Counted from the stretch's first letter, positions 25,001 through 37,089 are shown. The stretch is DNA of 64,000 nt from Siphonodentalium dalli (GCA_032622095.1 CP136063.1:35750106-35814105); one strand, 5' to 3'. The notes: generated from the sequence alone by a model not told the origin. Translations and numbers: made by a program.

Positions 25001-27213
25001 TATGGCGGTTTTTGACGGAGCTGAATATTTTAACAACATACCCACCGCCAAAGACAGTCCGTATCTTTAATATGAGCAATAAAAGATGTTTTTTTATTAA
25101 TACCAAATGCTCTCACCATACCCAGAAGCTGCACGTTGCATGGAAAATGATATATTGAGATGTCTGCCTAAGGTCGGATTATTTCAAGAGTCTCCCGAAT
25201 TTCGTTTCATGTTGTTAGGTATATGTATATCATTACATGGTATTGGTTATAATAATTAAAGGCACGGGCGGCGTTCGTTGCAGAACTATTCATATGTGAT
25301 CAAATCGCCACCAACAGATGGAATATTAAAATATATATAGCTTTGTCGAGATGTCTCCCTAAGGTCGGATTATTTCAAGAGTCTCCCTAATGTCGTTAAT
25401 TTTGTTAGCTATATGTATATGTATATCAGTACATGGCATTGGTTATAATAATTAAAGGCACGGGCGGTGTTCGTTGCAGAAATATTAATATGTGGTCAAA
25501 TCGCCACCAACAGATGGAATATTAAAATATGTACAGTTTTGTTCATATGCAATCGTAATCAGCGCACGAATAGTGTATTGTCCTCAATGTGTACGATGAT
25601 TGCGTAAACAACAGCATGCTCGTGTTACAGAAGTTTTGCTTCTGTTTACATAACACAACGCAATCATATTGGTTAATCACACAAACATTATATAAACGCT
25701 CTTCATTATTTCCATATAAGAAATATAGTAACAAACAACGCTCTTTATGCTTACCATATCCGGATCTATACAAAAGTCAGGAAACGTAACGTAAAGTTTA
25801 TGCCATAGTTCTGTATGATATAACAACAAATTCTGCCTATATTTTACTATTTCTGTTTATGGCGGTTTTTGACGGAGCTGAATATTTTAACAACATACCC
25901 ACCGCCAAAGACAGTCCGTATCTTTAATATGAGCAATAAAAGATGTTTTTTTATTAATACCAAATGCTCTCACCATACCCAGAAGCTGCACGTTGCATGG
26001 AAAATGATATATTGAGATGTCTGCCTAAGGTCGGATTATTTCAAGAGTCTCCCGAATGTCGTTTCATGTTGTTAGGTATATGTATATCATTACATGGTAT
26101 TGGTTATAATAATTAAAGGCACGGGCGGCGTTCGTTGCAGAACTATTCATATGTGATCAAATCGCCACCAACAGATGGAATATTAAAATATATATAGCTT
26201 TGTCGAGATGTCTCCCTAAGGTCGGATTATTTCAAGAGTCTCCCTAATGTCGTTAATTTTGTTAGCTATATGTATATGTATATCAGTACATGGCATTGGT
26301 TATAATAATTAAAGGCACGGGCGGTGTTCGTTGCAGAAATATTAATATGTGGTCAAATCGCCACCAACAGATGGAATATTAAAATATGTACAGTTTTGTT
26401 CATATGCAATCGTAATCAGCGCACGAATAGTGTATTGTCCTCAATGTGTACGATGATTGCGTAAACAACAGCATGCTCGTGTTACAGAAGTTTTGCTTCT
26501 GTTTACATAACACAACGCAATCATATTGGTTAATCACACAAACATTATATAAACGCTCTTCATTATTTCCATATAAGAAAAATAGTAACAAACAACGCTC
26601 TTTATGCTTACCATATCCGGATCTATACAAAAGTCAGGAAACGTAACGGTTTTTTCCTTTAGTTTGCACAACAAAGTGAAAACAATTGACAATAACATAC
26701 TGTTTATGCCATATTTCTGTATGATATAACAACAAATTCTGCCTATATTTTACTATTTCTGTTTATGGCGGTTTTGGACGGAGATGAATATTTTAACAGC
26801 ATACCCACCGCCAACACCGCCCGTATCTATAATATGAGCAATAAAAGATATTTTTTTATTAATACCAAATGCTCTCACCATATCCAGAAGCTGCACGTTG
26901 CATGGAAAATGATATATTGAGATGTCTGTCTAAGGTCGGATTATTTCAAGAGTCTCCCGAATGTCGTTTCATGTTGTTAGGTATATGTATATCATTACAT
27001 GGTATTGGTTATAATAATTAAAGGCACGGGCGGCGTTCGTTGCAGAACTATTCATATGTAATCAAATCGCCACCAACAGATGGAATATTAAAATATATAT
27101 AGCTTTGTCGAGATGTCTCCCTAAGGTCGGATTATTTCAAGAGTCTCCATAATGTCGTTAATTTTGTTAGCTATATGTATATGTATATCAGTAAATGGCA
27201 TTGGTTATAATAA

Positions 27214-28078
27214 TTAAAGGCACGGGCGGTGTTCGTTGCAGAAGTATTAATATGTGGTCAAATCGCCACCAACAGATGGAATATTAAAATATGTACAGTT
27301 TTGTTCAGATGCAAACGTAATCAGCGCGTGAATAGTGTATTGTCCTCAATGTGTACGATGATTGCGTAAACAACAGCAGGCTCGTGTTACGGAAGTTTTG
27401 CTTCTGTTTACATAACACAACGCAATTATAGTGGTTAATCTCACAAACATTATATAAACGCTCTTTATTATTTCCATATAAGGAAAGTAGTAACAAAAAA
27501 CGCTCTTTATGTTTACCATATCCGGATCTAAATAAAACCTAGGAAAGGTAACGTTGTTTGCTTTTGTTTACGTAACACATTTGACGGATGTGAATATGTT
27601 AGTAGCATGCCCACCGCCGACACTGGCCGTATCTTTTATATAGCAATAAAAGATTTTTTGTTCGTTTGATACCAAATGCTCTCACCATAACCAGAAGCTT
27701 TACGTTGCATAGAAAATGATATATCGAGATGTCTCGCCATCAACATATGGAATATTAAAGCATTGTTCATATGCAAACATAATGGGGCGTAAATAGTGTA
27801 TTGTGTAATAGTATACTGTCTTCAATGTGTGCGATGATTGCCAACACCGCCCGTATCTTTGATATAGCAATAAAAGATGTTTATTTTTTCGATTAATAAC
27901 AAATGCCCTCACCTTACCCAGAAGCTACGCATTGCATAGAAAATGATATATCGAGATTCTCCATAAGGTCGGATTATTTCAAGAGTCTCCCAAAGGTTTA
28001 TGGCTGTTTTTGACGGAGGTGAATATTTTAACAGCATACCCACTGCCAACGCCGCCCGTATCTTTAATATAGCAATAA
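27214..28078 (+). repeat. Degenerate right edge of the satellite
   Basis: The last MITE copy keeps its left end (TTAAAGGCACGGGCGGTG) and centre but decays after 27530. Its right end is only recognisable as CCACCGCC..GGCCGTATCTTTTA near 27600-27640. Two further truncated pieces of linker and right end follow (27660-27890 and 27890-28078). CCATATAAGG at 27474-27483 is again a perfect CArG consensus. Confidence 0.75.
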
Positions 28079-29600
28079 GCAGTTATCAACGTACGATATC
28101 TCCATTCGTCGTTTATTTACATGTCTTCATGGCATATGACACTTTCCGACAAACACTTTAAGGACATTTCTAACGGGACAATGTTTTCGTTTGAAACTTG
28201 TGGGGGAGGGGTTGTGTGTCTTTGTTCAGTCATATACTCATTGTAGCAAATGAACACACCCAGCTTCATATGTCGAGTTGTTTGTAGATGCGATCGCGAA
28301 TCGCGATGGAGAGTTCAAACAATAATGAATATTTCATAATTACCCTCTAATTTGGTTGTTAAAAATAGATAATGACGACGTGTGCATAGATACATTATCA
28401 GACAACAAGTGATCATTGAGCGCTAAACGTTTTAGTTGATTGTTCGATCGTTTTGTAATTATAATAAGCTGGATGCGTGCCGGGCCACATCGTTTGCGCC
28501 ACCCAGACCTTGCTTTTTGACGCTGTTGGGAGACAATATTCAGAAGAAAATACTAAATGCTTGTATATAGAAATGAAATTGATGAGCGTTTGTACATGTA
28601 TGGTTTAAAATGAAATAATCAATCGCCGACCCACCCATGGCGATAAAGATGCCATTGTTGGATAAATGGGCTAAATTTGTCAGATTTTCTAGTGATGGTA
28701 AACGGGGGTATTGTATCGATCCCTTTGATTTTAATAATACTACCGTACTATTAACGTAAAACGTGCATCCAAACTGCCTCTATCCGAGTAAATGTATAAT
28801 AGGGACAGAGCATAGAGGCCGTTTGGATGCATGGAATGGGAGCGGAGCGCGTTGCAAGTCCATGTGCACTGGTTAATATATTCATTTCCGCTTTAGCTAA
28901 CAACTTGCCTGATTGCCAACAAATGCATACAGGGCAATTGGCTGCATGATATTATATTGTCCTTATGAAGGCAGCTTGGGGAGGTGCGGTCCGTGTCATG
29001 TTTATGTTGCGCACTTGGCAGAACCGGCCGTAGGTTAACAATGCTGTTCTCGCTCGAGCTACCGAGATTGGAACACCTGTATATACATACATGTCTATTC
29101 TGCACGAGAGCATTTGCCGGTATTGCATCATTTGGTTAATGATTTATTTTGGCCGAATTATACCAAATGTGCTTGTCCCTATAAACATGCTGATGTCAAC
29201 TTCCATGTACCATGCCATGACCAATGTCCCAATTGTATGGATTGTATCCCGTGCTAAATTATTTAACGACAAAATCCGACCAAGATATGCACCAGAGAAC
29301 ATGTTTTGCCGGACGACGCCAAATGCAAGTTATTTGTTTTCTCCCTCAACCAGATAACTTATATCAACCGAGGGCGTTTTGTAATAATGTCGTTTGGTCC
29401 CAAAAGGTTTGTCCTACTGTTTGTTTTCTTCCTGAGGGGGTTTTGTCAGAGTACCATGACAAGATATCTGGACATCAATTCAAATTCAGATGTTTATTGA
29501 ACATGGATTATCATCAGAACAAAATGAAAATGTAACAATGAATACGATTTTATAAAAAAAAAACAATGATGACGACTTACATAACATATAATCAAATAAC
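28079..29600. other. Unannotated; one isolated hairpin
   Basis: No gene recognised. Overlapping frames at 29091-29535 (88, 103 and 64 codons, +) have no domain I know. An imperfect stem lies at 28765-28831: GCATCCAAACTGCCTCTAT against ATAGAGGCCGTTTGGATGC, one mismatch, loop about 28 bp. Confidence 0.6.
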
Positions 29601-30056
29601 TTAAAGGCACGGGAGGCCTTAATTGTCGAAAATATTCATTTCTGTTCCAAACACCGTAAACAGAAAAACATTAACACGCTTAGTGTTCAATGCATATATA
29701 CCATGACAATCGCGTAAACAACAGTATGTTATCATAAAGATCTACTATATTTTATCTGAACAAGAGCCTGGTTGTGTTACAGAAGACAGCACAATGCTGC
29801 TGGCTAATCACACACAAATGGTATAAACGCTCTTTATTAGTTCCATATCAGGAATTCACCAACAAAGAACGCTCTTTATGTTTACCATAATAATATAAAC
29901 AAACACCAGAAAAGTAACTGTTTATGCTTTTTTTTTTTTTACATAACAATGGTCAAACATATGTCTACATTTTGATGTTCTTTCTGTTTGTGCCGGTTTT
30001 TGACGGGTGGAAACATTTTGACAGGATACCCACCGCCAAGGCCTCCCGTACCTTTA
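29601..30056 (+). mobile_element. Left piggyBac-type MITE copy, 456 bp
   Basis: TTAAAGGCACGGGAGGCCTT at the left and GGCCTCCCGTACCTTTAA at the right are inverted and both end in TTAA. The interior matches the satellite MITE in order: CGCGTAAACAACAGTATG, GTTACAGAAG, GCTAATCACACA, two AACGCTCTTTAT words, CGGTTTTTGACGG and ATACCCACCGCCAA. It is clearly diverged from the array copies. Confidence 0.8.
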
Positions 30057-30276
30057 AACGTAGAACTGGATAGCTTCTATCTCATGACATGACTAGACTA
30101 CTTTGTGGCACATGAGGGGTTTCTGAATTATGACGTAGACAGGACACCGATAATGATGAATGTTCACTAATCCTGAAGTTATTTGCCTATCTAATAACAA
30201 TAAACGTGGCACCGTGTGCATCGCGCGCGACACATGCTGTGTTACTTGGGTACCATTCTAAGTATTTACGAACAAC

Positions 30277-31953
30277 ATGGCTGCAACATTTTCGAAACAG
30301 CAAGTGATCGACATGTTAATGGGAGATGATAGCGATTTTAGCGGAGATTGCGGTTCCTCGTCATCAGAAGATTCAGACGACGATTACTCTGCCCCTGCTA
30401 CCAGCGACAATGTGACCTCCATCGATGATAGCAGCTTGAATAATAACCCGATTGGCTGGTCAAATAAACTTCGAAAGGTATCACTTCAGCCATTTACCCA
30501 AAGGACAGGGCCAGTTATACCAGATGAATTCGATACTGATACAGCAACAGCTTTGGAATATTTCAATTTTATGTTCTCGCCATCGAACTATGCCGAATTA
30601 GCCAGGCATACTAACAACTATGCCAAATGGAAAATGGAAGAAAAGGGCGAGACTGATAAATACTGGTCTGATATTTCGGAACTAGAACTTCGTGCGTACA
30701 TCGGTATGAACATCATGATGGGTGTGAATGACCTTCCCTCATACAAGCAGTACTGGTCACATGATGAGTTTATCTGAAACGCCGGCATCAGCAAAGTTAT
30801 GAATCGGCGCAGATTTGAAAAAATCACAGAATACTTCCACGTCAGTGACCGAGAGAGCGAACCTGCTAAAGGGACAGATTCGTACGATCCACTATATAAG
30901 GTTCGCGACATCATCGACTCATCACTAACAACATTGAAATCGTGTTACTTGCCTTCGCAATATATATCTGTCGACGAAGGAATGATAAAATGGACAAGCA
31001 TCTCCTACAAGCAATACATGCCGGCAAAACCAATAAAACGAGGGATCAAAATATGGATGATGTACGATGCCACCAATGCCTACCTGTTAAACTTTGAAGT
31101 ATACCTCGGAAAGCATTATTTCAAACCGTCTGGAAAAGGTCTCGGGTATGATGTGGTTACGTCATTGTCATCGGATTTGTGTGACAAAAATTACTGTTTG
31201 TTTGTTCTTTGATAACTATTTTACGAGTGTGCACCTCATGCAGGACTTACTAAACGATGGGTTTTACTCGTGTGGCACCGTTTGGCAGAACAGGAAAGGA
31301 TTCCCGAAGGATTTACAGCGACTGAAGAAAATGAATCGAGGTGACTATAACACTAGGCAGGATGGCGAATTTCTCACGGCAACGGTATGGCAGGACAAGA
31401 AACAAGTGTTCACCCTTAGCACGATGACTGACCCAACGACAGATATCATGGCTAATCGGCGCCAGGGAAAAACTATTTTTGAAGTGACTCAGCCGATGAG
31501 CATATTCATGTACAACAAGTACATGAATGGTGTTGACAACATGATCAGTTGAGGATGACGTATCTCCTCGGTCGCGAAAGGAAAAAAGCACGGAAATGCA
31601 TATTCTGGTTGGTCGCCAATTCATCAATAGTTAACAGTTTCATCTTGTTCAAAGAATCATCAAAGAGACATAATTCTAAGAAGGTGTTCACGCATATGGA
31701 TTTTAGGATTGAACTGGCTCATCAACTGATTGCAGGATATTCTTCTAGAAAACTCAAAGCACAAGAAGAGCCACGTGCCCTCAATATATCACAAGAAAAC
31801 TCAAACGAACACGTGTCCACACACATGGGACGCAAGAACCGATGTCGGGTTCATCTGAACTCAAAAGAAAGAAAAGAAACTGTATTTGGTTGCAAACTCT
31901 CCAATGTTCATCTATGTAAGGACGGTTGCCATTTCAAGTATCATTGTAGTTGA
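30277..31953 (+). pseudogene. piggyBac-family transposase, inactivated
   Basis: A DDE transposase of the piggyBac (DDE_Tnp_1_7) family that would cut at TTAA, about 559 codons, close to the usual length. The acidic, Ser/Asp-rich N-terminus (residues 15-50) precedes the transposase core. Family landmarks seen are 'RRRFEKITEYFHVSD', 'SVDEGMIKW', 'MMYDATNAY' (first Asp, 31066-31068), 'FDNYFTS' (31211 on), 'YNKYMNGVDNM' (31535) and a Cys/His-rich C-terminus (C..H, C..H.C...C) typical of the family's zinc-binding tail. Three lesions: an in-frame TGA at 30775-30777; a frameshift near 31195-31208 where the tetranucleotide TTTG appears duplicated; and a single-base loss near 31543 that returns to the first frame. 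The start ATG is chosen because it is the first in the frame and fits the acidic N-terminus. The gene lies between two inverted MITE copies with 220 bp upstream and 243 bp downstream. Confidence 0.9.
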
Positions 31954-32196
31954 ACGTTCCGAACAATTATGGATTATGGTTATGAGATATATAATTTATG
32001 GACATCACAGAGAACCCAATGTGTATCTACTGTATATTGCTATACTCAGTTAACATTCAAACTATCCAATTATATTAATTGTTCACGCAACACATTTCAT
32101 GATATAATTTCAAATTTGGTGAAATGCACGATTTGACTCAGTTATTATTTCAAACCAAATTATAACATTCAAAAACAAATTTATTGCGAAATATTT

Positions 32197-32747
32197 TTAA
32201 AGATACGGGCGGCGTTCGCGGTGGGTATGGTGTTAAACATTCAGATCCTTGAAAAACCACCATAAACAGAAGGAATAGTAAGATATGGACATACCTTGTT
32301 CTTATACCAATCAGAAATATGGCATAAACGGTATGTTATTGTCAATTTGTTCCCCTTTGTTATGTAAACAAAAGCAAACAAATTACGTTTCATTGCTTTT
32401 GTTTAGATCTGGATATGACACACATAAAGCGCGTTGTTTGTTACTGTTTTCCTGATAGGGAAATAATAAAGAGCGTTTATATCATTTTTGTATGAATAAC
32501 CAATAGAATTTCGGTCTGTTATGTTATTTACGTACACCATTGTACGTCTTGACGACAATACACTATTTACGCGCTGATTATGTTTGGCATATGAGTTGAA
32601 CTGTATATACATGATATATCAGTACACGGCATTGGTTATAATAATTAAAGACACGGGCGTATATACATGTATGTTGGCGTTCATTCTGTTGATGCCGATT
32701 TGAACAAATATAAATATTTCTGCAACGGATGTCGCCCGTGACTTTAA
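32197..32747 (-). mobile_element. Right piggyBac-type MITE copy, inverted
   Basis: Read on the - strand it is the satellite MITE: TTAAAGTCACGGGCGACA, GTTGCAGAAATATT, AATCAGCGCG, ATAAACGCTCTTTATTATTT, CATATCCAGATCTAAAC, TTGACAATAACATAC, and the end GCCGCCCGTATCTTTAA. Relative to the array copies it carries an extra block near its left end (32600-32650) that includes the linker word ATGCCGTGTACTGATATA. That word is thus shared with the array linkers. Confidence 0.8.
32645..32747. mobile_element. Nested 103-bp mini-element with TTAA ends
   Basis: TTAAAGACACGGGCGTATAT on the left and GTCGCCCGTGACTTTAA on the right form inverted ends with TTAA at both. The left flank (CGGCATTGGTTATAATAA) is the same as the flank preceding every MITE in the satellite. 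Confidence 0.6.
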
Positions 32748-34673
32748 TAATGGTTGCATTAGTTGAAAATCGACTATAACCAAGATCGCTATTTGCGTCG
32801 TTTTAGAAACACCAGCGCAGTTATTATTATATTTTTCAAAAATATATATGTTCTTGAATGTTTTTGTTTTATCAAATCGCTCTAGTTATCCAATCACCTT
32901 GAAAATTACAACTTTAGAAAAATAACGGTACTTTTTCGTAACGGAATTAGTTTGACCTACCCGCATCATAGCAATTCAACATGACCACCGGCATCATAGT
33001 ATATTAGCATGCCCACTTGACCAGGGGTGGACACGCGACAGCTCAGCTACAGTTATGTATTATTGTTTCAAACCGCTTAACATTAAATGGCTGGTGTTAC
33101 ATGCATGTTTCAGTCGGACGTTATGTTACAATTTGCTTGATCGAAGAGTTCACAAACTATTTTCTCAAACATGTTTGGTTTTTGAGTAAAAGGAAATATC
33201 TATATCAATACAATGTGTACATTGTGCGGTCCTTTTTCTGATAATGTTGGTATGTTTCTGGTGTTTCTGACGTATGTGATAAAATAGTGTGTAATCGTAC
33301 ACCTATATACCCGTATATGGATTGTTTCAAATTTCTCTTATATTATATAATGCGGCTAAATTTTAAATGGTGATGCCATACAGTGTTTGCACGAAGATGA
33401 ACTTCCAAGCACGACGTGTTATATAATAGGTGTTTTCGACGTCGAAATCAAAGTTGATATTGAGTAATTAGACAACGCGCCATAAAACCAATGACATATA
33501 CGTATACCTATGATCTAGCCTGCATCACGATTACCATTGATTTGTGCTAATAAATCAGAAGCCGTGCGGTATATACACGTAAGCATTACGCACTCTGGAA
33601 GCGGAACATACTTAGGTATGTACAGCGAATTACCAATGAATAATAATTATAATTGAATTGTATGTGTATGTTCTATATTTCTGTTAACTGTTACATTTGC
33701 ATGTTAGTTTATAGTAATAAACAATCACAAACATCACTATTCTGAAAATATATTTTAAAACCTTACTTGAATTTCGTCGCGTTATTTTGGCTGAACGAAA
33801 TAGAGGATATCTAGCGTTCTGAATTGATACCGGACAAATATATTTGATTATTTTCGCGACCGACTAGCTGCACTTTTCGCCAGCGGAAATACATTTGTTC
33901 TGGCAGTAACAACAGAAACTCATTATCGCCAGAAACAATGTACATGCGTTGACGACAAGTTGGTCGCGAAATTAAGTCCTTAAGCCATATCATGAGATAT
34001 TTCTGGTATTAATTATGAGAAGAAAACAAAACACATTTGCTTTGAATTGTTTACAAAATACTTTTGGGAGTTGGTGACTTTCCAAAATAAGACGAGTCTA
34101 AATCCTGAACAAGGATCATTTGTATAAGACCTATTTTATTGTCACAATGTGACATTCGTGTGCAAACACGTCGTGGTCACTTCAACCCATGTAATCTGAG
34201 TAAATGATGAGATTTTGTATGGAATATTAAAAGAAACATTTCAGAGCTGACGAAACGCACAATACATATAGTTTGATATACTGATATTGAACTAATCCCA
34301 ACAGAAATGTCGAAGATACTTGCTTGCCCAGGGCTCTTATACACAGGTGTCGATTTTCTCATATTACGACACACGTCCCGGCTTACGGTCATGATCCCCA
34401 GTTGGAGCTGTCACTCCAACAGCCTACCTTCACTGCGTCAACACAGTAACAGGTTTACCACCATTTATGGAGCAACGGGATACTTTCTGACAAGCCAAAA
34501 CTTATGGGGAAATAGCGTCTGGTACTTGATATATGCCCGGGAACACACCGTCGGTATTATGTTATAGCTGCAGGGAGATGAAGGGGTGGCTTATACAGCT
34601 AGTGTGGGAACTAAAGAGTTAAATATATTATAAATATGTTCAGTGCGTAAATACAATTCAAGTTCGAAAATGG
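32748..34673. other. Unannotated, no gene recognised
   Basis: Frames up to 86 codons (34307-34567) show no domain, repeat or convincing splice context. AT-rich single-copy-looking DNA. Confidence 0.55.
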
Positions 34674-34943
34674 GTTCGGTCCGAATCATTTTTTACTAAG
34701 TTATGACCCTTTTTACTTAAAATTTTCCAAATTTGAGATTTCTCGATAAATTTAAATTGGGCTGTTTGGTCTGAAGGAAATGTGTATGTTAGCTGTTTAT
34801 TGCCAAATACAGGTCTATACTAAGGGTTTGTTTCGAATAAGTTTTACTGAGTTCTGGCCCATTTTAGAGTAAGGATTTTCCAAATTTGAGGTTTCTGGAT
34901 AACTCAAGTTTTGGTTATTTGATCGGAACCAAATTTGATGTAT
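34674..34943 (+). repeat. Two diverged 0.12-kb direct repeats
   Basis: 34674-34787 and 34823-34943 align through TTTTACT.AGTT.TG.CCC, TTTTCCAAATTTGAGRTTTC, GATAA and a G/T-rich block. Old tandem duplication, no coding signal. Confidence 0.65.
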
Positions 34944-35637
34944 GATTTTTCCAGTCATATTTTGTTACCAAGAAGACCCTTATCGCTTGTCCAGGATCAT
35001 CTATAAATTCTGTCCTACTTTCTAGAAAGGCAATGCCCTAAATGAATCAAATTTAAAGGGGATATGTATATTATTTAAAGGGGCATTGTGTCCTCAGTAC
35101 GTATGTGGCTTATTTCATGCTGTATTAAATTGTAATGATGTTGAGAAAATACTATTGTATAAGTTACTTTAATATAATAGTAAATAAAATGCCATACAAA
35201 AACACTCATTGTCGAAACAGTCAGTTGCTATTTGCAATATTGAAATACAGTATATCGAGTTTGAATATACAAGCTCTGTTTAGTTGTTTTGAACAGAAAA
35301 TTAGCTATGTGATTTTATTTATATATTACTTTTATAATAAAATACAGGTAGCCCACAATCGTGCTACAATAAAGTAACCCAGTAAGTCATGAGTGTTTGT
35401 GAACCTGATTCTTTTCATGCAACTTTGTCTTGCGTGGGTTCGTGGAACTGGTTGTAATGAACATATTCTTTCTTAAACAATTAATGAATTTCTTTGCATA
35501 TATATAGCATGGACACCAGTCAGAATAATTTTATTGGTGCCAACAACAATATCAGAAGGTGTATTAAACCATTCGCAATGAATGTGTTATATAATTATTG
35601 TGTATTGACCTCCAAGTATGAAGAGCTAACGAGTTAT
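34944..35637. other. Unannotated, no gene recognised
   Basis: Contains an 80-codon + frame (35135-35377) rich in I, N, Y and K, as expected from AT-rich non-coding DNA. Nothing else seen. Confidence 0.55.
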
Positions 35638-36545
35638 GTGGCTTATATTGACACGTATGATACCTATACAGTGAAAAATGGGTGGCATACAAAGTCAAAT
35701 ATAACTCTTTTGAGTAGTACTCATTAGGGGCAATAGCCTAACCTGTATATGCAATGCGTTGAAACCAGTTATTAGGGAGACATATATAACGAGCACGTAC
35801 GTGTCTCCATAATCACGGTTTATCACCTATCAGTTAACTTGAGAAAGTTAATATTCCCACAATACCCGCGTTTGGCTTCTATATATATATGGACACGTAT
35901 TTATATATATACAATAAATAAGTTGGTGGCAAACAAAGCCAAATATTACTCTTTTGAGTCGCAATCATTGGGGATAATAACATAACGTGTACATATGCAA
36001 TACGTTGCAGAAACATACATGCATGCTGGTTATCTTTGTCTCCTTAATAACGGTTTATTACGTATAAGTTAATCTGAGAAAGTTAATATTCCCACAATAC
36101 CCATATAGTGGCTTCTATAGACACGTATGTATATCAATACAGTAACAAATGAGTGGCATACAAAACAAATATAACACTTTTGAGTTGTAATCTTTAAGGA
36201 CAATAACCTAACATGCATATGCAATGCGTTGAAATCCGTCAATAGGGAGACACATATAACCAGCATGTACGTGTCTCCCTAATCATGGTTTATTACATAT
36301 CAGTTAATTTGAGAAAGTTAATATTCCCACAGTGTCCACTATGTGGCTTCTATGGACACGTATTTATACCTATACAATAACAAATTGGGTGGCATACAAA
36401 GTCAAATATAAGTCTTTGAGTTGTCATCATTAGGGACAATAACCTAACGTGTATATGCAATGCGTTGAAAACAGTTATTGGGGAGACATATATAACCAGC
36501 GTGTACGCGTCTACCTAATCACAGTTTTTTACCTATCAGTTATCA
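35638..36545 (+). repeat. Tandem repeat, about 236 bp x 3.8
   Basis: Units begin near 35638, 35873, 36109 and 36345 and share GTGGCTTCTAT.GACACGTAT, GGTGGCATACAAAGTCAAAT, CTTTTGAGT, AATGCGTTGAAA and AGTTAATATTCCCACA. Each has a short inverted pair, AGGGAGACA(T/C)ATATAA against GTGTCTCCCTAAT, so the unit can fold there. Copies are clearly diverged, so the array is old compared with the satellite at 14-24 kb. Confidence 0.85.
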
Positions 36546-37089
36546 TTTATTATATTAACTCGCCACGTTATAGTACGGGGGGAAAAGTCATATTGTACTC
36601 CCAAATGTCATATTGGACTCCCGAGTGTACAATGCCACGTTATATTGGGACTCTGTGACGTAACGAATTACCTATTGCGAAATAAACTGGTGAAATTGTG
36701 ATGCGCGTACAACAGATTTAGCAAACGTTTCACTTCCGCGTTGAGTATTTTGTATTGCCGTGTTTACTGTTCCAAATCAAATCACGCATACTGTGTGTTT
36801 CGTCATCACGGTTTCTACAAATAAAATGCGAGCGCACAATATCCATGTAACTTGTTAGTTTTTTATCATTCTACATTTATATTTATCTGATTTAAAAAAT
36901 AAAACGATGAAAATACTAGGCACACACACATAGTAACATACTGGTATATAAGCCTTTTATCAAAGTCGGAATGTCATTTTGAAAAGATAAGAGATCACCC
37001 ATGACTATCTTTAAACGATTTAGAATTTGGAAAGTTGACGCATAATTTGGTCGCCTATTATAAAAAATAACCAAAAACAACAATGTCAT
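36546..37089. other. Unannotated; small imperfect repeat only
   Basis: A short diverged repeat (GTCATATTG.ACTCCC twice, CCACGTTATA twice) lies at 36560-36660. No gene seen. Confidence 0.55.

Larger units (their letters stand above)
6144..28078 (+). repeat. Satellite array built on a piggyBac-type MITE
   Basis: Twenty-two MITE copies in the same orientation start with TTAA (TCAA in the first) at 6144, 7211, 8314, 9415, 11760, 12664, 13782, 14639, 15544, 16449, 17354, 18259, 19164, 20070, 20975, 21880, 22785, 23690, 24595, 25452, 26309 and 27214. The modal unit is 905 bp. Units of 857 bp lack a 48-bp block after 'GAAACGTAACG'. The 1.1-kb units at the left carry one more copy of a roughly 196-bp sub-repeat. 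Outer copies are the most diverged and inner ones (14.6-24.2 kb) nearly identical, as expected for a satellite homogenised by unequal exchange. Short frames of 60-85 codons repeat with the units on both strands but are shadows of the DNA repeat. Collapse or expansion in assembly cannot be excluded. Confidence 0.95.
29601..32747. mobile_element. Composite piggyBac element: MITE, transposase, inverted MITE
   Basis: The outer ends are TTAAAGGCACGGGAGGCC (29601) and, in reverse, TTAAAGTCACGGGCGACA (32747), so the whole 3.15-kb unit could have moved as one. Each terminal segment is itself a complete MITE-length copy with its own inner TTAA end (30053-30056 and 32197-32200), and the two are in inverted orientation. 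The gene between them is broken, so the unit is dead today. Confidence 0.65.

Noticed and set aside
7302-27496. Recurring 66-, 76- and 85-codon frames with conserved sequence on both strands
   Set aside because: They overlap each other in opposite orientation at the same place in every satellite unit, differ no less than non-coding parts of the unit, and cross element features. They follow from DNA repetition.
6144-28078. CRISPR-like array (repeats with spacers)
   Set aside because: Unit length is 905 bp, the 'spacers' are themselves repeated, and the genome is eukaryotic.
29091-29535. Three overlapping frames of 64-103 codons
   Set aside because: Different phases of the same DNA, no known domain, no splice signals worth calling.
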